Shown one piece after another: positions 53,376 to 62,060 of a stretch of 64,000 nucleotides of DNA (the first letter of the stretch is position 1; every line of letters begins with the position of its first letter). A program made the translations under genes and the position numbers. Source of the stretch: Microbacterium proteolyticum (GTDB taxonomy: Bacteria > Actinomycetota > Actinomycetes > Actinomycetales > Microbacteriaceae); the NCBI RefSeq assembly GCF_030818075.1, contig NZ_JAUSZZ010000001.1, positions 1,612,001-1,676,000 on the forward strand, written 5' to 3'. The notes below the pieces were generated by a model, which saw only the letters and a program-made list of their open reading frames with translations, was not told the origin of the DNA and made no database searches.

Positions 53376-54779
53376 TCACTCCAGCAGGGCGGGGGCATCC
53401 GCGTGCAGCAATGCTCGCGCGGCATTACCGATGACGGCGCTGTAGGTGGGGTACGCGAAGCGCACTCCGGCGAGAGTGGCGACATCGATCCCCGCCGCCA
53501 TCGCCGTCGTGACCGATTGGATCACCTCCACGGCGTTCTCGCCCACCGCGTGTGCTCCGAGGACGAGCTCGCGACGACGGTCGGCGATGAGCATGAGGAA
53601 CCCGCTCTCGCGGTCGTCGATCACCGCGCGGTCGAGGTCGGCGAACTGAACGGTGGCGACGACGCAGGACGGGTCGCGGTCGCGGGCCTGCTCCTCGGTG
53701 AGTCCGACACCGGCGTAATCGGGGTCGGTGAACCCGCCGGCGGGCAGGAGGTGATGGGGGGTGCGGCGATTCGCGCCGAGCACGGCGTTCTCCGCCGCCG
53801 CCTCGCCCTCGAACTGCGCGGCCTGCACGAGCATGTCGCGGCCGTTCGCATCTCCGACGGCGAGGATGTGCGGCACGATCGTGCGGAAGTACCGGTCGAC
53901 GGGGATCGCGGATCGTTCCACCTCGACGCCGGCGCGCTCGAGCCCGAGGTCGTCGACATCGGCGGGCCAGCCGGTGGCCATGATGACCACGTCGACGTCG
54001 ACGATGCGCGCGTCGCCGCCCTCCCGCCAGGTCAGGCGGATCGCGCCGTCGTGTTCGTCGAGGCGCTCGACCGTCTCGATTCCCGTGTGAACGTCGATGC
54101 CATGGTGGACGAACGACTCGGCGATCACGGTCGAGATGCGGGCATCGGATGCCATCAGCACGCGCGGCGCCACGTCGAGCAGCGTGACCTCCGACCCGAA
54201 GGAGCGGAAAACGGTGACGAGCTGCGCGCCGGTGTTGCCGGCGCCGATCACCGCCACTCGGCGGGGGAGGTCGGTCAGCGAGAGGACGTCCTCGGGGACG
54301 GTGGCGAGCTCGGCGCCCGGGATCGGGAGGCGCCGGGAGTGCCCGCCCACGCACACCAGGATGGATTCCGCGCGCACGCGTCGGCCGCTGTCGAGAACGA
54401 GCGTGTGGTCGTCGGCGAACCGCGCGCGCCCCTCGTGGATCAGGTCGATCCCCGCGGCGGCGAAACGCTCCGCTTCCCGCTTGATCGACCGCACGGCATC
54501 CACCCGCTCGTGGACGCGTGAGACCACCGCCGACCAGTCGACCCGCGGCTCATCGACGACGATCCCGTAGTCATCGGCCGAGCGCGTCTCGCGCATGAGC
54601 CGCGCGGCCTTGGCCAGCACCCGCGTGGGCACGCACCCCGTGTTCACGCACGTGCCGCCCACCCGGCCCGCTTCGAGCACGACGACTGAGGCGCCCAGCT
54701 CGGCCGCCCGGAGGGCTGCGGCCGTGCCGGCCGGTCCGGCGCCGATCACGGCGATGTCGTAGCTGTCCGCGTCGCTCAC
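53376..54779 (-). CDS. pyridine nucleotide-disulphide oxidoreductase-like flavoprotein
   Basis: A 467-residue flavoprotein of the lipoamide/mercuric/mycothione reductase group. The FAD loop is DIAVIGAGPAGTAAALRAAELGA, the redox disulphide is GGTCVNTGCVPT, the NADPH loop is VAVIGAGNTGAQLV, and the second FAD motif is ILAVGDANG. The usual HPTxxE near the C-terminus is YPTYSAV, so the general acid His is lost and a standard disulphide reductase reaction is doubtful. GGGAGGAACACC precedes the GTG. Confidence 0.85.
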   Translation of the reverse strand: MSDADSYDIAVIGAGPAGTAAALRAAELGASVVVLEAGRVGGTCVNTGCVPTRVLAKAARLMRETRSADDYGIVVDEPRVDWSAVVSRVHERVDAVRSIKREAERFAAAGIDLIHEGRARFADDHTLVLDSGRRVRAESILVCVGGHSRRLPIPGAELATVPEDVLSLTDLPRRVAVIGAGNTGAQLVTVFRSFGSEVTLLDVAPRVLMASDARISTVIAESFVHHGIDVHTGIETVERLDEHDGAIRLTWREGGDARIVDVDVVIMATGWPADVDDLGLERAGVEVERSAIPVDRYFRTIVPHILAVGDANGRDMLVQAAQFEGEAAAENAVLGANRRTPHHLLPAGGFTDPDYAGVGLTEEQARDRDPSCVVATVQFADLDRAVIDDRESGFLMLIADRRRELVLGAHAVGENAVEVIQSVTTAMAAGIDVATLAGVRFAYPTYSAVIGNAARALLHADAPALLE

Positions 54780-54855
54780 GGTGTTCCTCCCGGGGGGTCG
54801 ATGGACCCAGTCAAAACCCTCGCCACGGCTCGACCCACGGGGCTTGCGCCGTCGG

Positions 54856-55122
54856 TCAGAACCCCTCGTAGATGTCCGTCGCCGACAGGCCGGTGCCGCC
54901 GAGGGCGTGGACCCCCGGCGCCGGGTGCACCGTGAACGTCTCGCCGTCGAACAGCAGCTCGGCCGTGTAGTCGCCCCGGGTGTCGAGCTTGAGTTCGTAC
55001 CGGCCGGTGTCGATGAGGCGCAAGGTGACGACGGCCCCGCTGCGCGCGAGGAAGCTGACTTCCTTCTCTCTCGCCGTGGGCAACGGAATGACCGGTTGGT
55101 CGTTCGCGGGGGAGTCCGGCAT
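54856..55122 (-). CDS. small hypothetical protein
   Basis: An 88-residue soluble protein (start MPDSPANDQPVIPLP) with a beta-rich centre (RYELKLDTRGDYTAELLFDG), perhaps a small barrel. GGAGCACAGG precedes the ATG. No family is recognised. It lies between the reductase and epimerase genes in the same direction. Confidence 0.6.
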   Translation of the reverse strand: MPDSPANDQPVIPLPTAREKEVSFLARSGAVVTLRLIDTGRYELKLDTRGDYTAELLFDGETFTVHPAPGVHALGGTGLSATDIYEGF

Positions 55123-55201
55123 CCTGTGCTCCTTCTCGATCACCGACGTGCCCTGGGGCTCGGTCGGACGGCGTGCGCCGGGGTCTGGTGGGCCGTCGCG
55201 G

Positions 55202-56044
55202 TCAGCGCTCGTCGCGCCACGAGTGCTGCGGGTCGAAACCGAGCACGCGCCGCGCCTTGTCGATCGACAGCAGCGTCGTGTTCTCGCCCAGCTCGCCGCG
55301 GGTCTCGACGCCGGGGAAGACCTCGGCGACGAGGTCGGCATTCGAGCGGGTCATGACGGTGTCGGCGGCGGCGATGATGAACGTGTCGAAGCCCGCCGGT
55401 GCGGTGTCGAGGGCACGCTCGACCGCCTGGGCGCCGTCGCGGGCGTCGATGTAGCCCCACAGGTTCCACTTGCGCGTGCGCGCATCGGCGTCGAACGGGA
55501 ACTCCGCGTAGTCGTCGGGCACCATGACGTTTGAGAAGCGCAGGGCCGTGATCGACAGATCGGGATGCCACCGCACGAGTTCGGTCGCGAGGTTCTCCTC
55601 GAGCGTCTTCACCAGGGAATAGACGGACTCGGGTCGGGGAGCGTACTCCTCGTCGACGGGGATGTACGGCGGCGGAACGTCGAAGGGGAGTCCGAGGACC
55701 GTCTCGCTGGAGGCGTAGACGATCCGGCGGATGCCGAGGCGGACGGCCGCCCAGAACACGTTGAACGTGCTCGTCATGTTGTTGTGGAACGTCGCGATGT
55801 CGGAGCGGATGCCCGGGGCGGGGATCGCGCCCAGGTGCACGACGGCGTCGAAGCCCGTGTGCTGGTCGTTCACACCCGCGAGGGCGTCGATCACCTGTCC
55901 GTAGTCGGTGAGATCGACCTGGACGAATCCCGGCCCGCGCTCGCCGTGGATGTCGAGTCCGATGACGTCGTGTCCGGCGGCGCGCAGTTCGCGGGCGACG
56001 ACGGTGCCGAGTTTGCCGGACGAGCCGGTGAGGGCGATGCGCAT
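55202..56044 (-). CDS. NAD-dependent epimerase/dehydratase-family protein (uronate dehydrogenase-like)
   Basis: A 280-residue extended SDR: Rossmann loop LTGSSGKLGTVV, VVHLGAIPAPG, and the catalytic pair in YSLVK near residue 143 with Ser in YASSETVLG. Length and motifs fit the NAD-dependent epimerase and uronate dehydrogenase branch. The substrate is uncertain. AAGGATCC precedes the ATG. Confidence 0.82.
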   Translation of the reverse strand: MRIALTGSSGKLGTVVARELRAAGHDVIGLDIHGERGPGFVQVDLTDYGQVIDALAGVNDQHTGFDAVVHLGAIPAPGIRSDIATFHNNMTSTFNVFWAAVRLGIRRIVYASSETVLGLPFDVPPPYIPVDEEYAPRPESVYSLVKTLEENLATELVRWHPDLSITALRFSNVMVPDDYAEFPFDADARTRKWNLWGYIDARDGAQAVERALDTAPAGFDTFIIAAADTVMTRSNADLVAEVFPGVETRGELGENTTLLSIDKARRVLGFDPQHSWRDER

Positions 56045-56121
56045 GGGGGATCCTTCTGTTCAGGGTCGAGGTCGAAGATAGCGCTCACCTCCGACACCGT
56101 CCGGCGGGTTGACGGCGGAGA

Positions 56122-56258
56122 GCGAGCGGGGTCGCCGCCGAGCGCGCGGACGCCGGAGACCTCGGTCGCGGCGAGGCCGGCGACCTTCGCCATGACCGGG
56201 TCGACGATGACGGTCCGCCGGCGCCGGAGCGGGAGAGGGTGCCATCGTTCCTTGCCAT
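56122..56258 (-). pseudogene. remnant of an Asp23/Gls24-family gene
   Basis: An ATG with a strong GGAGGA site (56258) starts MARNDGTLSRSG, and after a frame change the sequence reads TVIVDPVMAKVAGLAATE and VSGVRALGGDPAR, the start of Asp23 proteins. Family similarity then stops; the rest of the gene is missing. It lies opposite an intact sigma-Asp23 operon, so it is probably decayed. The other bases of the 56045-56381 gap hold no gene. Confidence 0.6.
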
Positions 56259-56305
56259 GAGCGGAGTCCTCCCGTCAAGATCCGAGCCCCTGGTCGGTGC
56301 GGGGT

Positions 56306-56339
56306 GTTTCGCTATGAGGACGAGCCGGGTTCGCGAAAC
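56306..56339. promoter_or_regulatory. inverted repeat upstream of the second ECF sigma gene
   Basis: GTTTCGC (56306-56312) and GCGAAAC (56333-56339) mirror each other exactly over a 20-base spacer. The right arm followed by GTC resembles an ECF -35 (GAAAC). It may be an autoregulatory promoter or operator. Confidence 0.4.
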
Positions 56340-56381
56340 GTCACGGACCGACGCCTCGGAACTCGCTGACAGGAACCCGTG

Positions 56382-56924
56382 ATGCCCTCTTTGTCCTCCG
56401 CCACCGACGCGTTCCTCGCGTCGCGGGCGGCCGACGGCGATCAGCTGGCCTTCGGGGTGCTCGTGCGCCGACACGCCCCCTTCCTCGTCGCCTTCGCGAC
56501 GCGGCTCACCGGATCGCGCGCCGACGCCGACGACTGCGTCCAAGAGGCCCTCATCACGGCCTGGCGGCGCCTGCCCGACCTGACCGACCCGGAGAAGGTG
56601 CGCAGCTGGCTCACCACGATCGTCTCCCGCAAGGCCACCGATCGGATGCGAGCCCGCAAGATCTCGGAGCAGATCGACGAGCAGATGGTCTCGGCGAAAG
56701 ACGACCCCGAGCGTTCGGTTGTGGCATCGTCGCAGATGGACGCCCTGAAGAAGGTCCTCGGCGAGCTTCCCGAAGAGCTGCGTGTCGTCTGGGTGCTGCG
56801 CGAAGTCGGCGGACACAGCTACGACGAGATCGCCGTCGAGGTCGGGGAGACCGCGGCCACCGTGCGGGGGCGGCTCGCCCGTGCCCGGAAGACCGTGTTG
56901 GAACGCATGCAGGAGTGGAGGTGA
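56382..56924 (+). CDS. ECF RNA polymerase sigma factor
   Basis: A 180-residue ECF sigma. Region 2 holds FGVLVRRHAPFLVAFATRLT and DADDCVQEALITAWRRLPDL; region 4 holds LPEELRVVWVLREVGGHSYD and TAATVRGRLARARKTVL. AGGAA lies before the ATG at 56382. It overlaps the start region of an Asp23 gene, so it probably directs a cell-envelope stress response involving the Asp23 proteins. Confidence 0.87.
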   Translation: MPSLSSATDAFLASRAADGDQLAFGVLVRRHAPFLVAFATRLTGSRADADDCVQEALITAWRRLPDLTDPEKVRSWLTTIVSRKATDRMRARKISEQIDEQMVSAKDDPERSVVASSQMDALKKVLGELPEELRVVWVLREVGGHSYDEIAVEVGETAATVRGRLARARKTVLERMQEWR

Positions 56925-56929
56925 CCGGA

Positions 56930-57502
56930 ATGAGCGCGCACAGCGATGACGTCGGGGGCTCGGGGTACTCCCTCGAGGACCTCTCCGCCTACCTCGACCG
57001 CGGGCGGATCCCCCGCGTCCCCGCCATCGAACGCAACGCGGAATGCCAGGCCGTCCTGGCATCCATGGAGCGGATGGGCCGCCTGTCACGCGAGCTCGTC
57101 GAGGAGCAGGCAGCAGAGCCCCTCGCCGAGTCCTGGTACGACGGCATCATGCGGCAGGTGATGCGCGAGTTCCGCGCCGGCCGCGACATCCCGCTCGCCC
57201 GCACAGACGACGGCACCGAGATCGTCGTCACCGAGGGGGCACTGTACGAGCTCATCCGCACCGTGGGAGACGGCGTCGACGGCTTGCTGGTCGGCCGCGT
57301 GCGGTTGAACCAGCCCGAGCCCGACGCACCGCTCGAGGTGCGCGTCACGGTGAGCGTGCGCTTCGGTCGCGCCATGACCGCCGCGGTCGACGAGATGCGT
57401 CACGGCATCCGCGCCGCCATCGAGCACCACGGCGACCTCAAGGTGGGGCGCGTCGACGTCACCGTCGGCGATGTGCACATGGACGAGGGAGAGAACGAAT
57501 GA
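56930..57502 (+). CDS. Asp23/Gls24-family protein with N-terminal extension
   Basis: A 190-residue protein. The C-terminal half (TEIVVTEGALYELIRTVGDG and VTVSVRFGRAMTAAVDEM) resembles Asp23/Gls24 envelope stress proteins. The N-terminal 80 residues (DLSAYLDRGRIPRVPAIERN) look like the short sigma-linked partner domain seen in actinobacterial operons. GGAGG at a normal distance supports the ATG at 56930 over a GTG overlapping the sigma stop. Confidence 0.72.
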   Translation: MSAHSDDVGGSGYSLEDLSAYLDRGRIPRVPAIERNAECQAVLASMERMGRLSRELVEEQAAEPLAESWYDGIMRQVMREFRAGRDIPLARTDDGTEIVVTEGALYELIRTVGDGVDGLLVGRVRLNQPEPDAPLEVRVTVSVRFGRAMTAAVDEMRHGIRAAIEHHGDLKVGRVDVTVGDVHMDEGENE

Positions 57503-57819
57503 CCGCCATCACCGCCGCAGAACTCGCACCGCGCGTCGATCTCGCCGTGACCGCGGTGGAAGGTGTCCGCGAGGTCTACTCCGCCCGTCCCGTCGTCGCC
57601 CGCGCATTCGAGCACGTCACCGAGGTCGAGGGCTCGCTCGCCGCCGTCGACGACGCCGGGGGAGCCCGGACCATCACGGTCTGCGTCGGGGTGTCGCGTC
57701 AGGATGACGCCGCCGAGGTCGCGACCGCCGTCGCGGCCGCCGCACGCGGGGCGGGTGGCGACGACACGCCCTCGCACGTCCGCGTCCGGGTGGCACGCCT
57801 GGTCGTTCCGGCGACCTGA
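57499..57819 (+). CDS. small Asp23-operon protein
   Basis: A 106-residue soluble protein (MTAITAAELAPRVDLAVTAV) with a repeat of alpha-beta units like a half Asp23 domain, for example VRVRVARLVVPAT. The ATG overlaps the previous stop (ATGA), so the three genes form one translationally coupled operon. Function not known. Confidence 0.65.
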   Translation: MTAITAAELAPRVDLAVTAVEGVREVYSARPVVARAFEHVTEVEGSLAAVDDAGGARTITVCVGVSRQDDAAEVATAVAAAARGAGGDDTPSHVRVRVARLVVPAT

Positions 57820-57889
57820 ATCGTTCACAGCCTGACGAGCACGGGGCGGCTTACGCTGGAGACACCGCCAGATCGTCCCCGGAGGCCGT

Positions 57890-58739
57890 ATGCCCACGCC
57901 GCCCGTCATCGCCGTCACCGGATCCACCGGAGCCGTCGGGGGTCGCGTCGCCCGCGACCTCGCCGCCCGTGGCATCCCCCAGCGCCTTCTCGTGCGCGAC
58001 GCGTCGCGCGCGCCACTCCTCGACGGTGCCGACGTGCACGTCGCCCGCTACTCGGACGCGGATGCCGCCCGCGCGGCGTTGCAGGGGGTGGAGACGCTCT
58101 TCATGGTCTCGGCCTCCGAGACCGCGGACCGGGTGGAGCACCACCGCACTTTCGTCGAGGCGGCGGCGAGCGCCGGCGTCGGGTCGATCGTCTACACCTC
58201 GTTCCTCGCGGCGGCGCCCGACGCCGTGTTCACCCTGGGCCGCGATCACGCCGCGACCGAAGACATCATCCGCGCGTCGGGCATGCGGTGGACATTCCTC
58301 CGCGACAACTTCTACATGGACATGATGGAGCTCTTCGCCGGCGACGACGGGGTGATCCGCGGCCCTGCGGGTGAGGGGCGGTGCTCGCTCGTCTCCCGCT
58401 CCGACGTCGCCGCCACTGCCGTCTCGGTGCTGCTCGATCCGGGTGCCCACGCCGACATCGCCTACGACCTCACCGGTCCCGAGGCGCTGACGATGACCGA
58501 GGTGGCGGCGAAGATCTCCCGCGGTCCGCGGTCACCCGGTGCGCTTCGTCGACGAGAGCGTCGAGGAGGCCTACGCGTCGCGCGCGGCGTTCGGCGCCCC
58601 GCGCTGGCAGGTGGATGCGTGGGTCAGCACGTACACCGCCATCGCGAGCGGTGACCTCGCCGTCGTGTCCGATGACGTCGAGCGCGTGACCGGCCGGAAG
58701 GCCCAGAGTTTCGAGGAGTTCCTCGGTGCCGTGTCGTGA
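57890..58739 (+). pseudogene. NmrA-like NAD(P)-binding oxidoreductase, frameshifted
   Basis: The first part (IAVTGSTGAVGGRVARDLAA, LFMVSASETADRVEHHRTFV, YTSFLAAAP) is an NmrA/SDR-like protein in one frame. The C-terminus (RFVDESVEEAYASRAAFG to FEEFLGAVS) continues in the next frame. Removing one C from the CCC at 58518-58520 joins them as KISAVRGHPVRFVDES and gives 282 residues, normal for the family. GGAGGCCGT precedes the ATG. It may be real decay or an assembly error. Confidence 0.75.
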
Positions 58740-58755
58740 CCCCCGCCGGTGGGGG

Positions 58756-58794
58756 TATGCTGACCCCGTGCTGACCTGTCGCTGTTGTCGCTGA
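58756..58794 (+). promoter_or_regulatory. leaderless cysteine leader peptide (attenuator) ahead of the CBS gene
   Basis: A -10 box TATGCT (58756-58761) lies six bases before a GTG at 58768. That GTG opens an 8-residue frame, VLTCRCCR (58768-58794), with three Cys codons in five. Cys-rich leaderless uORFs of this kind act as cysteine-responsive attenuators in mycobacteria. The gap downstream to 58865 holds GCGCCC-TC-GGGCGC, able to form a hairpin. The next genes encode cysteine metabolism enzymes. Confidence 0.75.
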
Positions 58795-58865
58795 ACGCCT
58801 CTCCGCGTTCTCTTCGACGACCCCGTCAGCCGCGCCCTCGGGCGCATTCACCCCAGGACTCCACC

Positions 58866-59870
58866 GTGCGTTACGCCCAGAGCGTGGCCGACCTCGTCGG
58901 CAATACCCCCCTCGTCCGTCTGACCCGCGTGACCGACGGCATCGCCGCCACCGTGCTCGCGAAGATCGAATATTTCAACCCCGGCGGCTCGGCGAAAGAC
59001 CGCATCGCGGCCAACATCGTGGACGCCGCCGAGCGTGACGGCCTGCTCCGCCCCGGCGGTGTCATCGTCGAGCCCACGAGCGGCAACACCGGAGTGGGTC
59101 TGGCGCTCGTCGCCCAGCAGCGCGGGTATCGATGCGTCTTCGTCGTCCCCGACAAGGTCGCGGAGGACAAGCGCGCGGTGCTGCGGGCATACGGTGCCGA
59201 GGTCGTGGTGACCCCCACGAACGTCGAGCCCGACGACCCGAACTCGTACTACAGCGTGTCCGACCGGCTCGTGCGGGAGATCCCCGGAGCGTTCAAGCCG
59301 AACCAGTACGCCAACCCCAACGGTCCGCGCAGCCACTACGAGACCACCGGTCCCGAGGTGTGGCGCGACACCGAGGGACGCCTCACGCACTTCGTCGCGG
59401 GCGTCGGCACGGGCGGCACGATCACCGGCACCGGCCGGTACCTGCGCGAAGTCGCGGGGGACGCGGTGCGCATCGTCGGCGCCGACCCGGTCGGGTCGAT
59501 CTACTCCGGCGACGACATCCACGGCTACGACGTCGAGGGCGTCGGCGAGGACTTCTGGCCGCCGGCCTTCGATCCCTCGCTCGTCGACGGGTACGAGCGC
59601 GTCTCGGATGCCGAGTCGTTCGCGATGACGCGCCGCCTCGCCCGCGAGGAAGGTCTCCTCGTCGGCGGTTCCAGCGGCATGGCCGTCGTCGCGGCTCTCC
59701 GCGTCGCCCGCGACCTGCCCGCGGACGCGGTGGTCGTCGTCGTGCTGCCCGACCACGGCCGCGGCTATCTCAGCAAGATCTTCGACGACGACTGGATGAC
59801 CGAGCGCGGCTACGACGTTGCACCCGTGGCATCCGTCATCCCCCCGAACCCCCAGGAGCACTCCGCATGA
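58866..59870 (+). CDS. cystathionine beta-synthase / cysteine synthase-type enzyme
   Basis: A 334-residue PLP enzyme of the CBS/O-acetylserine sulphydrylase group. The PLP Lys is in NPGGSAKDRIA near residue 40; TSGNTGVGLA binds the substrate carboxylate; the phosphate loop is GTGGTITGTG; GGSSGMAV is late. There are no C-terminal CBS domains. The adjacent gamma-lyase gene favours cystathionine beta-synthase (serine plus homocysteine). A GTG start is used. A Cys leader peptide lies 71 bases upstream. Confidence 0.85.
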   Translation: MRYAQSVADLVGNTPLVRLTRVTDGIAATVLAKIEYFNPGGSAKDRIAANIVDAAERDGLLRPGGVIVEPTSGNTGVGLALVAQQRGYRCVFVVPDKVAEDKRAVLRAYGAEVVVTPTNVEPDDPNSYYSVSDRLVREIPGAFKPNQYANPNGPRSHYETTGPEVWRDTEGRLTHFVAGVGTGGTITGTGRYLREVAGDAVRIVGADPVGSIYSGDDIHGYDVEGVGEDFWPPAFDPSLVDGYERVSDAESFAMTRRLAREEGLLVGGSSGMAVVAALRVARDLPADAVVVVVLPDHGRGYLSKIFDDDWMTERGYDVAPVASVIPPNPQEHSA

Positions 59871-61027
59871 GCACCCACGACGCCGCACGCGGCTTCGACA
59901 GCCTCGCCGTACACGCAGGTCAAGCGCCCGACGAGACCACCGGAGCGGTCATCCCGCCCATCCACGTCTCGACCACCTACGCGCAGGACGGCATCGGCGG
60001 CCTGCGGAACGGCTACGAGTACGGCCGCAGCGGCAACCCGACCCGCACGGCGCTGGAGACGCAGATCGCCGCGCTGGAGGGGGGCGTGCGCGCGCTGTCG
60101 TTCTCGTCCGGTCTCGCCGGCGAGGACGCGCTGCTGCGTGCAGCCCTCGTGCCGGGCGACGAGGTGCTGCTCGGCAACGACGTCTACGGCGGCACCTACC
60201 GTCTGCTCGCCCGCGTGCTCGGCCCGTGGGGCGTGAAGCTGCGCGTGGTCGACATGAGCGACCTGGATGCCGTGACCGCGGCCATCGAGCAGCGCGCGCC
60301 GAAGATGGTGTGGGTCGAGACGCCCAGCAACCCGATGCTCCGCATCACCGACATCGCCGGTCTCGCCCGCCTGGGACACGCCGCCGGGGCGATCGTGGTC
60401 GTCGACAACACCTTCGCGTCGCCGGCCCTGCAGCGTCCGATCGCGCTCGGCGCCGACGTCGTCGTGCACTCGGCGACCAAGTACCTGGGTGGCCACAGCG
60501 ACGTCGTGGGCGGGGCGCTCGCCTTCGCCGACGCCGACCTCGCCGAGAAGACGCAGTTCCTGCAGTTCGCGGCGGGTGCCGTGTCGGGTCCGTTCGACGC
60601 GTACCTGACAACGCGCGGCATCAAGACCCTCGGCATCCGCATGGAGCGTCACAGCTCGAACGCGCAGGCCGTCGCCGAGCACCTCGCCGGTCACGGTCGA
60701 GTGGCGAAGGTCTATTACCCGGGTCTCGCCGCGCACCCCGGACACGAGCTGGCGGCGCGACAGATGAGCGGCTTCGGCGGCATCGTGTCGCTCGAGCTCG
60801 CCGACGCCGCCGCCGCCCGCCGCTTCGCGGAGTCGACGCGCCTGTTCACCCTGGCGGAATCGCTCGGCGGGGTGGAGTCGCTCGTGAACTACCCGGATGC
60901 CATGACCCACGCATCCGTCCGCGGCACGGAACTCGCGGTGCCCGACACGATCGTGCGCCTGTCGGTCGGCATCGAATCGGTGGACGATCTGGTCGCCGAC
61001 GTCGACGAGGCGCTCGCCGCGCTCTGA
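59867..61027 (+). CDS. cystathionine gamma-lyase/gamma-synthase (PLP)
   Basis: A 386-residue PLP enzyme of the Cys/Met metabolism family: [31 protein letters not shown] and the PLP Lys in [18 protein letters not shown] near residue 205. Its ATG overlaps the CBS stop (ATGA). Together with CBS it makes the reverse transsulphuration route from homocysteine to cysteine; a gamma-synthase role cannot be excluded by sequence alone. Confidence 0.88.
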   Translation: MSTHDAARGFDSLAVHAGQAPDETTGAVIPPIHVSTTYAQDGIGGLRNGYEYGRSGNPTRTALETQIAALEGGVRALSFSSGLAGEDALLRAALVPGDEVLLGNDVYGGTYRLLARVLGPWGVKLRVVDMSDLDAVTAAIEQRAPKMVWVETPSNPMLRITDIAGLARLGHAAGAIVVVDNTFASPALQRPIALGADVVVHSATKYLGGHSDVVGGALAFADADLAEKTQFLQFAAGAVSGPFDAYLTTRGIKTLGIRMERHSSNAQAVAEHLAGHGRVAKVYYPGLAAHPGHELAARQMSGFGGIVSLELADAAAARRFAESTRLFTLAESLGGVESLVNYPDAMTHASVRGTELAVPDTIVRLSVGIESVDDLVADVDEALAAL

Positions 61028-61059
61028 CCGTCCGACCCCTCACGCGCGGCAGCGGCGGT

Positions 61060-61695
61060 TCAGCGCTCGGCGCGGGCGAGGTTCTGCGTCAGCTCGTCGG
61101 CGTTCTGTCGCACCACGTATGCGGGCTGATCGCGCTCGACGCGCCAGCTCTCGCTGAGCGGCCCGATGTTGACGGTGTCGTAGCCGAACTCGTCGTAGAT
61201 GCGGGTCACCAGGGCGACGGCGTCGTCGGAGTCGCTGGAGGTCGCGAGCGCCCGGCGGTTCGGCGTTCCCGCGGGGGAGCCGTCGGTCAGGATGTCGGCG
61301 GCCATGATGTGGTTGAAGGCCTTCACCACGTGCGACGCGGGCAGGTGCTCCTGGAGCATCTGCGAGGTCGTCGTCTTCTTCTCGTCGAGGTCGACGATGT
61401 GTCCGTCGCGCTCGAAGTAGTAGTTGTTCGTGTCGAGCACGACCTTCCCCTCGAGCGGAGCGACGGGGATCGCGTCGATCGCCTTCAGCGGCACGGTGAC
61501 CACGACGATGTCACCGGCTGCGGCGGCATCCTGTGCCGAGGCCGCTCGCGCCTTGTCGCCGATCGAGGCGACGAGATCGGTGAGGGTCTCCGGACCTCGC
61601 GAGTTGGCGATCACGACGTCGTAGCCGTTCTGAGTGAAGCCCTTCGCGAGCGCCGTGCCGATGTGTCCTGCTCCGATGATTCCTACAGTCGTCAT
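61060..61695 (-). CDS. NADPH-dependent F420 reductase-like protein
   Basis: A 211-residue Rossmann protein. The loop GIIGAGHIGTALAKGF, VVIANSRGPETL and VVLDTNNYYFERDG match F420:NADP oxidoreductase-type proteins, also seen as F420-independent relatives. The ATG at 61695 fits the family; an ATG 33 bases upstream would add 11 residues. No F420 biosynthesis gene is nearby. Confidence 0.8.
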   Translation of the reverse strand: MTTVGIIGAGHIGTALAKGFTQNGYDVVIANSRGPETLTDLVASIGDKARAASAQDAAAAGDIVVVTVPLKAIDAIPVAPLEGKVVLDTNNYYFERDGHIVDLDEKKTTTSQMLQEHLPASHVVKAFNHIMAADILTDGSPAGTPNRRALATSSDSDDAVALVTRIYDEFGYDTVNIGPLSESWRVERDQPAYVVRQNADELTQNLARAER

Positions 61696-61757
61696 GACCG
61701 ACCCCAACGGCACGGGCGGGGAGGTCATTCCCCCGCTTGAGAAATCAGCGACACAAA

Positions 61758-61786
61758 TAATTAGCAGATCGAGGTATAGCAGTCAA
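61758..61786 (-). promoter_or_regulatory. promoter of the F420-reductase-like gene
   Basis: On the minus strand -35 TTGACT (61786-61781), a 17-base spacer and -10 TAATTA (61763-61758) form a near-standard promoter in an AT-rich patch. Confidence 0.7.
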
Positions 61787-61896
61787 CCGGTGTGCTCGCG
61801 ACCAGGCGGGGTTTTATCGTCTTCTTGTCGCACCCTCACGCGAGTGGTCGCAGGCCGGTGTTCGGGTCACCGTCCCGCTTGACCTGTGAGGGCGAC

Positions 61897-61933
61897 GGCC
61901 CCCGGTGGACGCGGCTTCGGACCACCGGGGGCC
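61897..61933. terminator. hairpin ahead of the TauE/SafE gene
   Basis: GGCCCCCGGTGG and CCACCGGGGGCC form a perfect 12-bp stem followed by GCTTCTTT on the plus strand. No gene ends just before it, so it may stop a leader transcript (attenuator or small RNA). The rest of 61729-62060 shows no gene. Confidence 0.6.
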
Positions 61934-62060
61934 GCTTCTTTATCCGCTGTCGTCGCGAGGTCGAGCGCAGGGGGTCCATCGCCGGTCCGTGCCCAGTGGG
62001 AGACTTGGTCGTCGGCGACGTCTCGATCGCCGTGAACGTCTTGCGAAGGATCCCGCGCCC

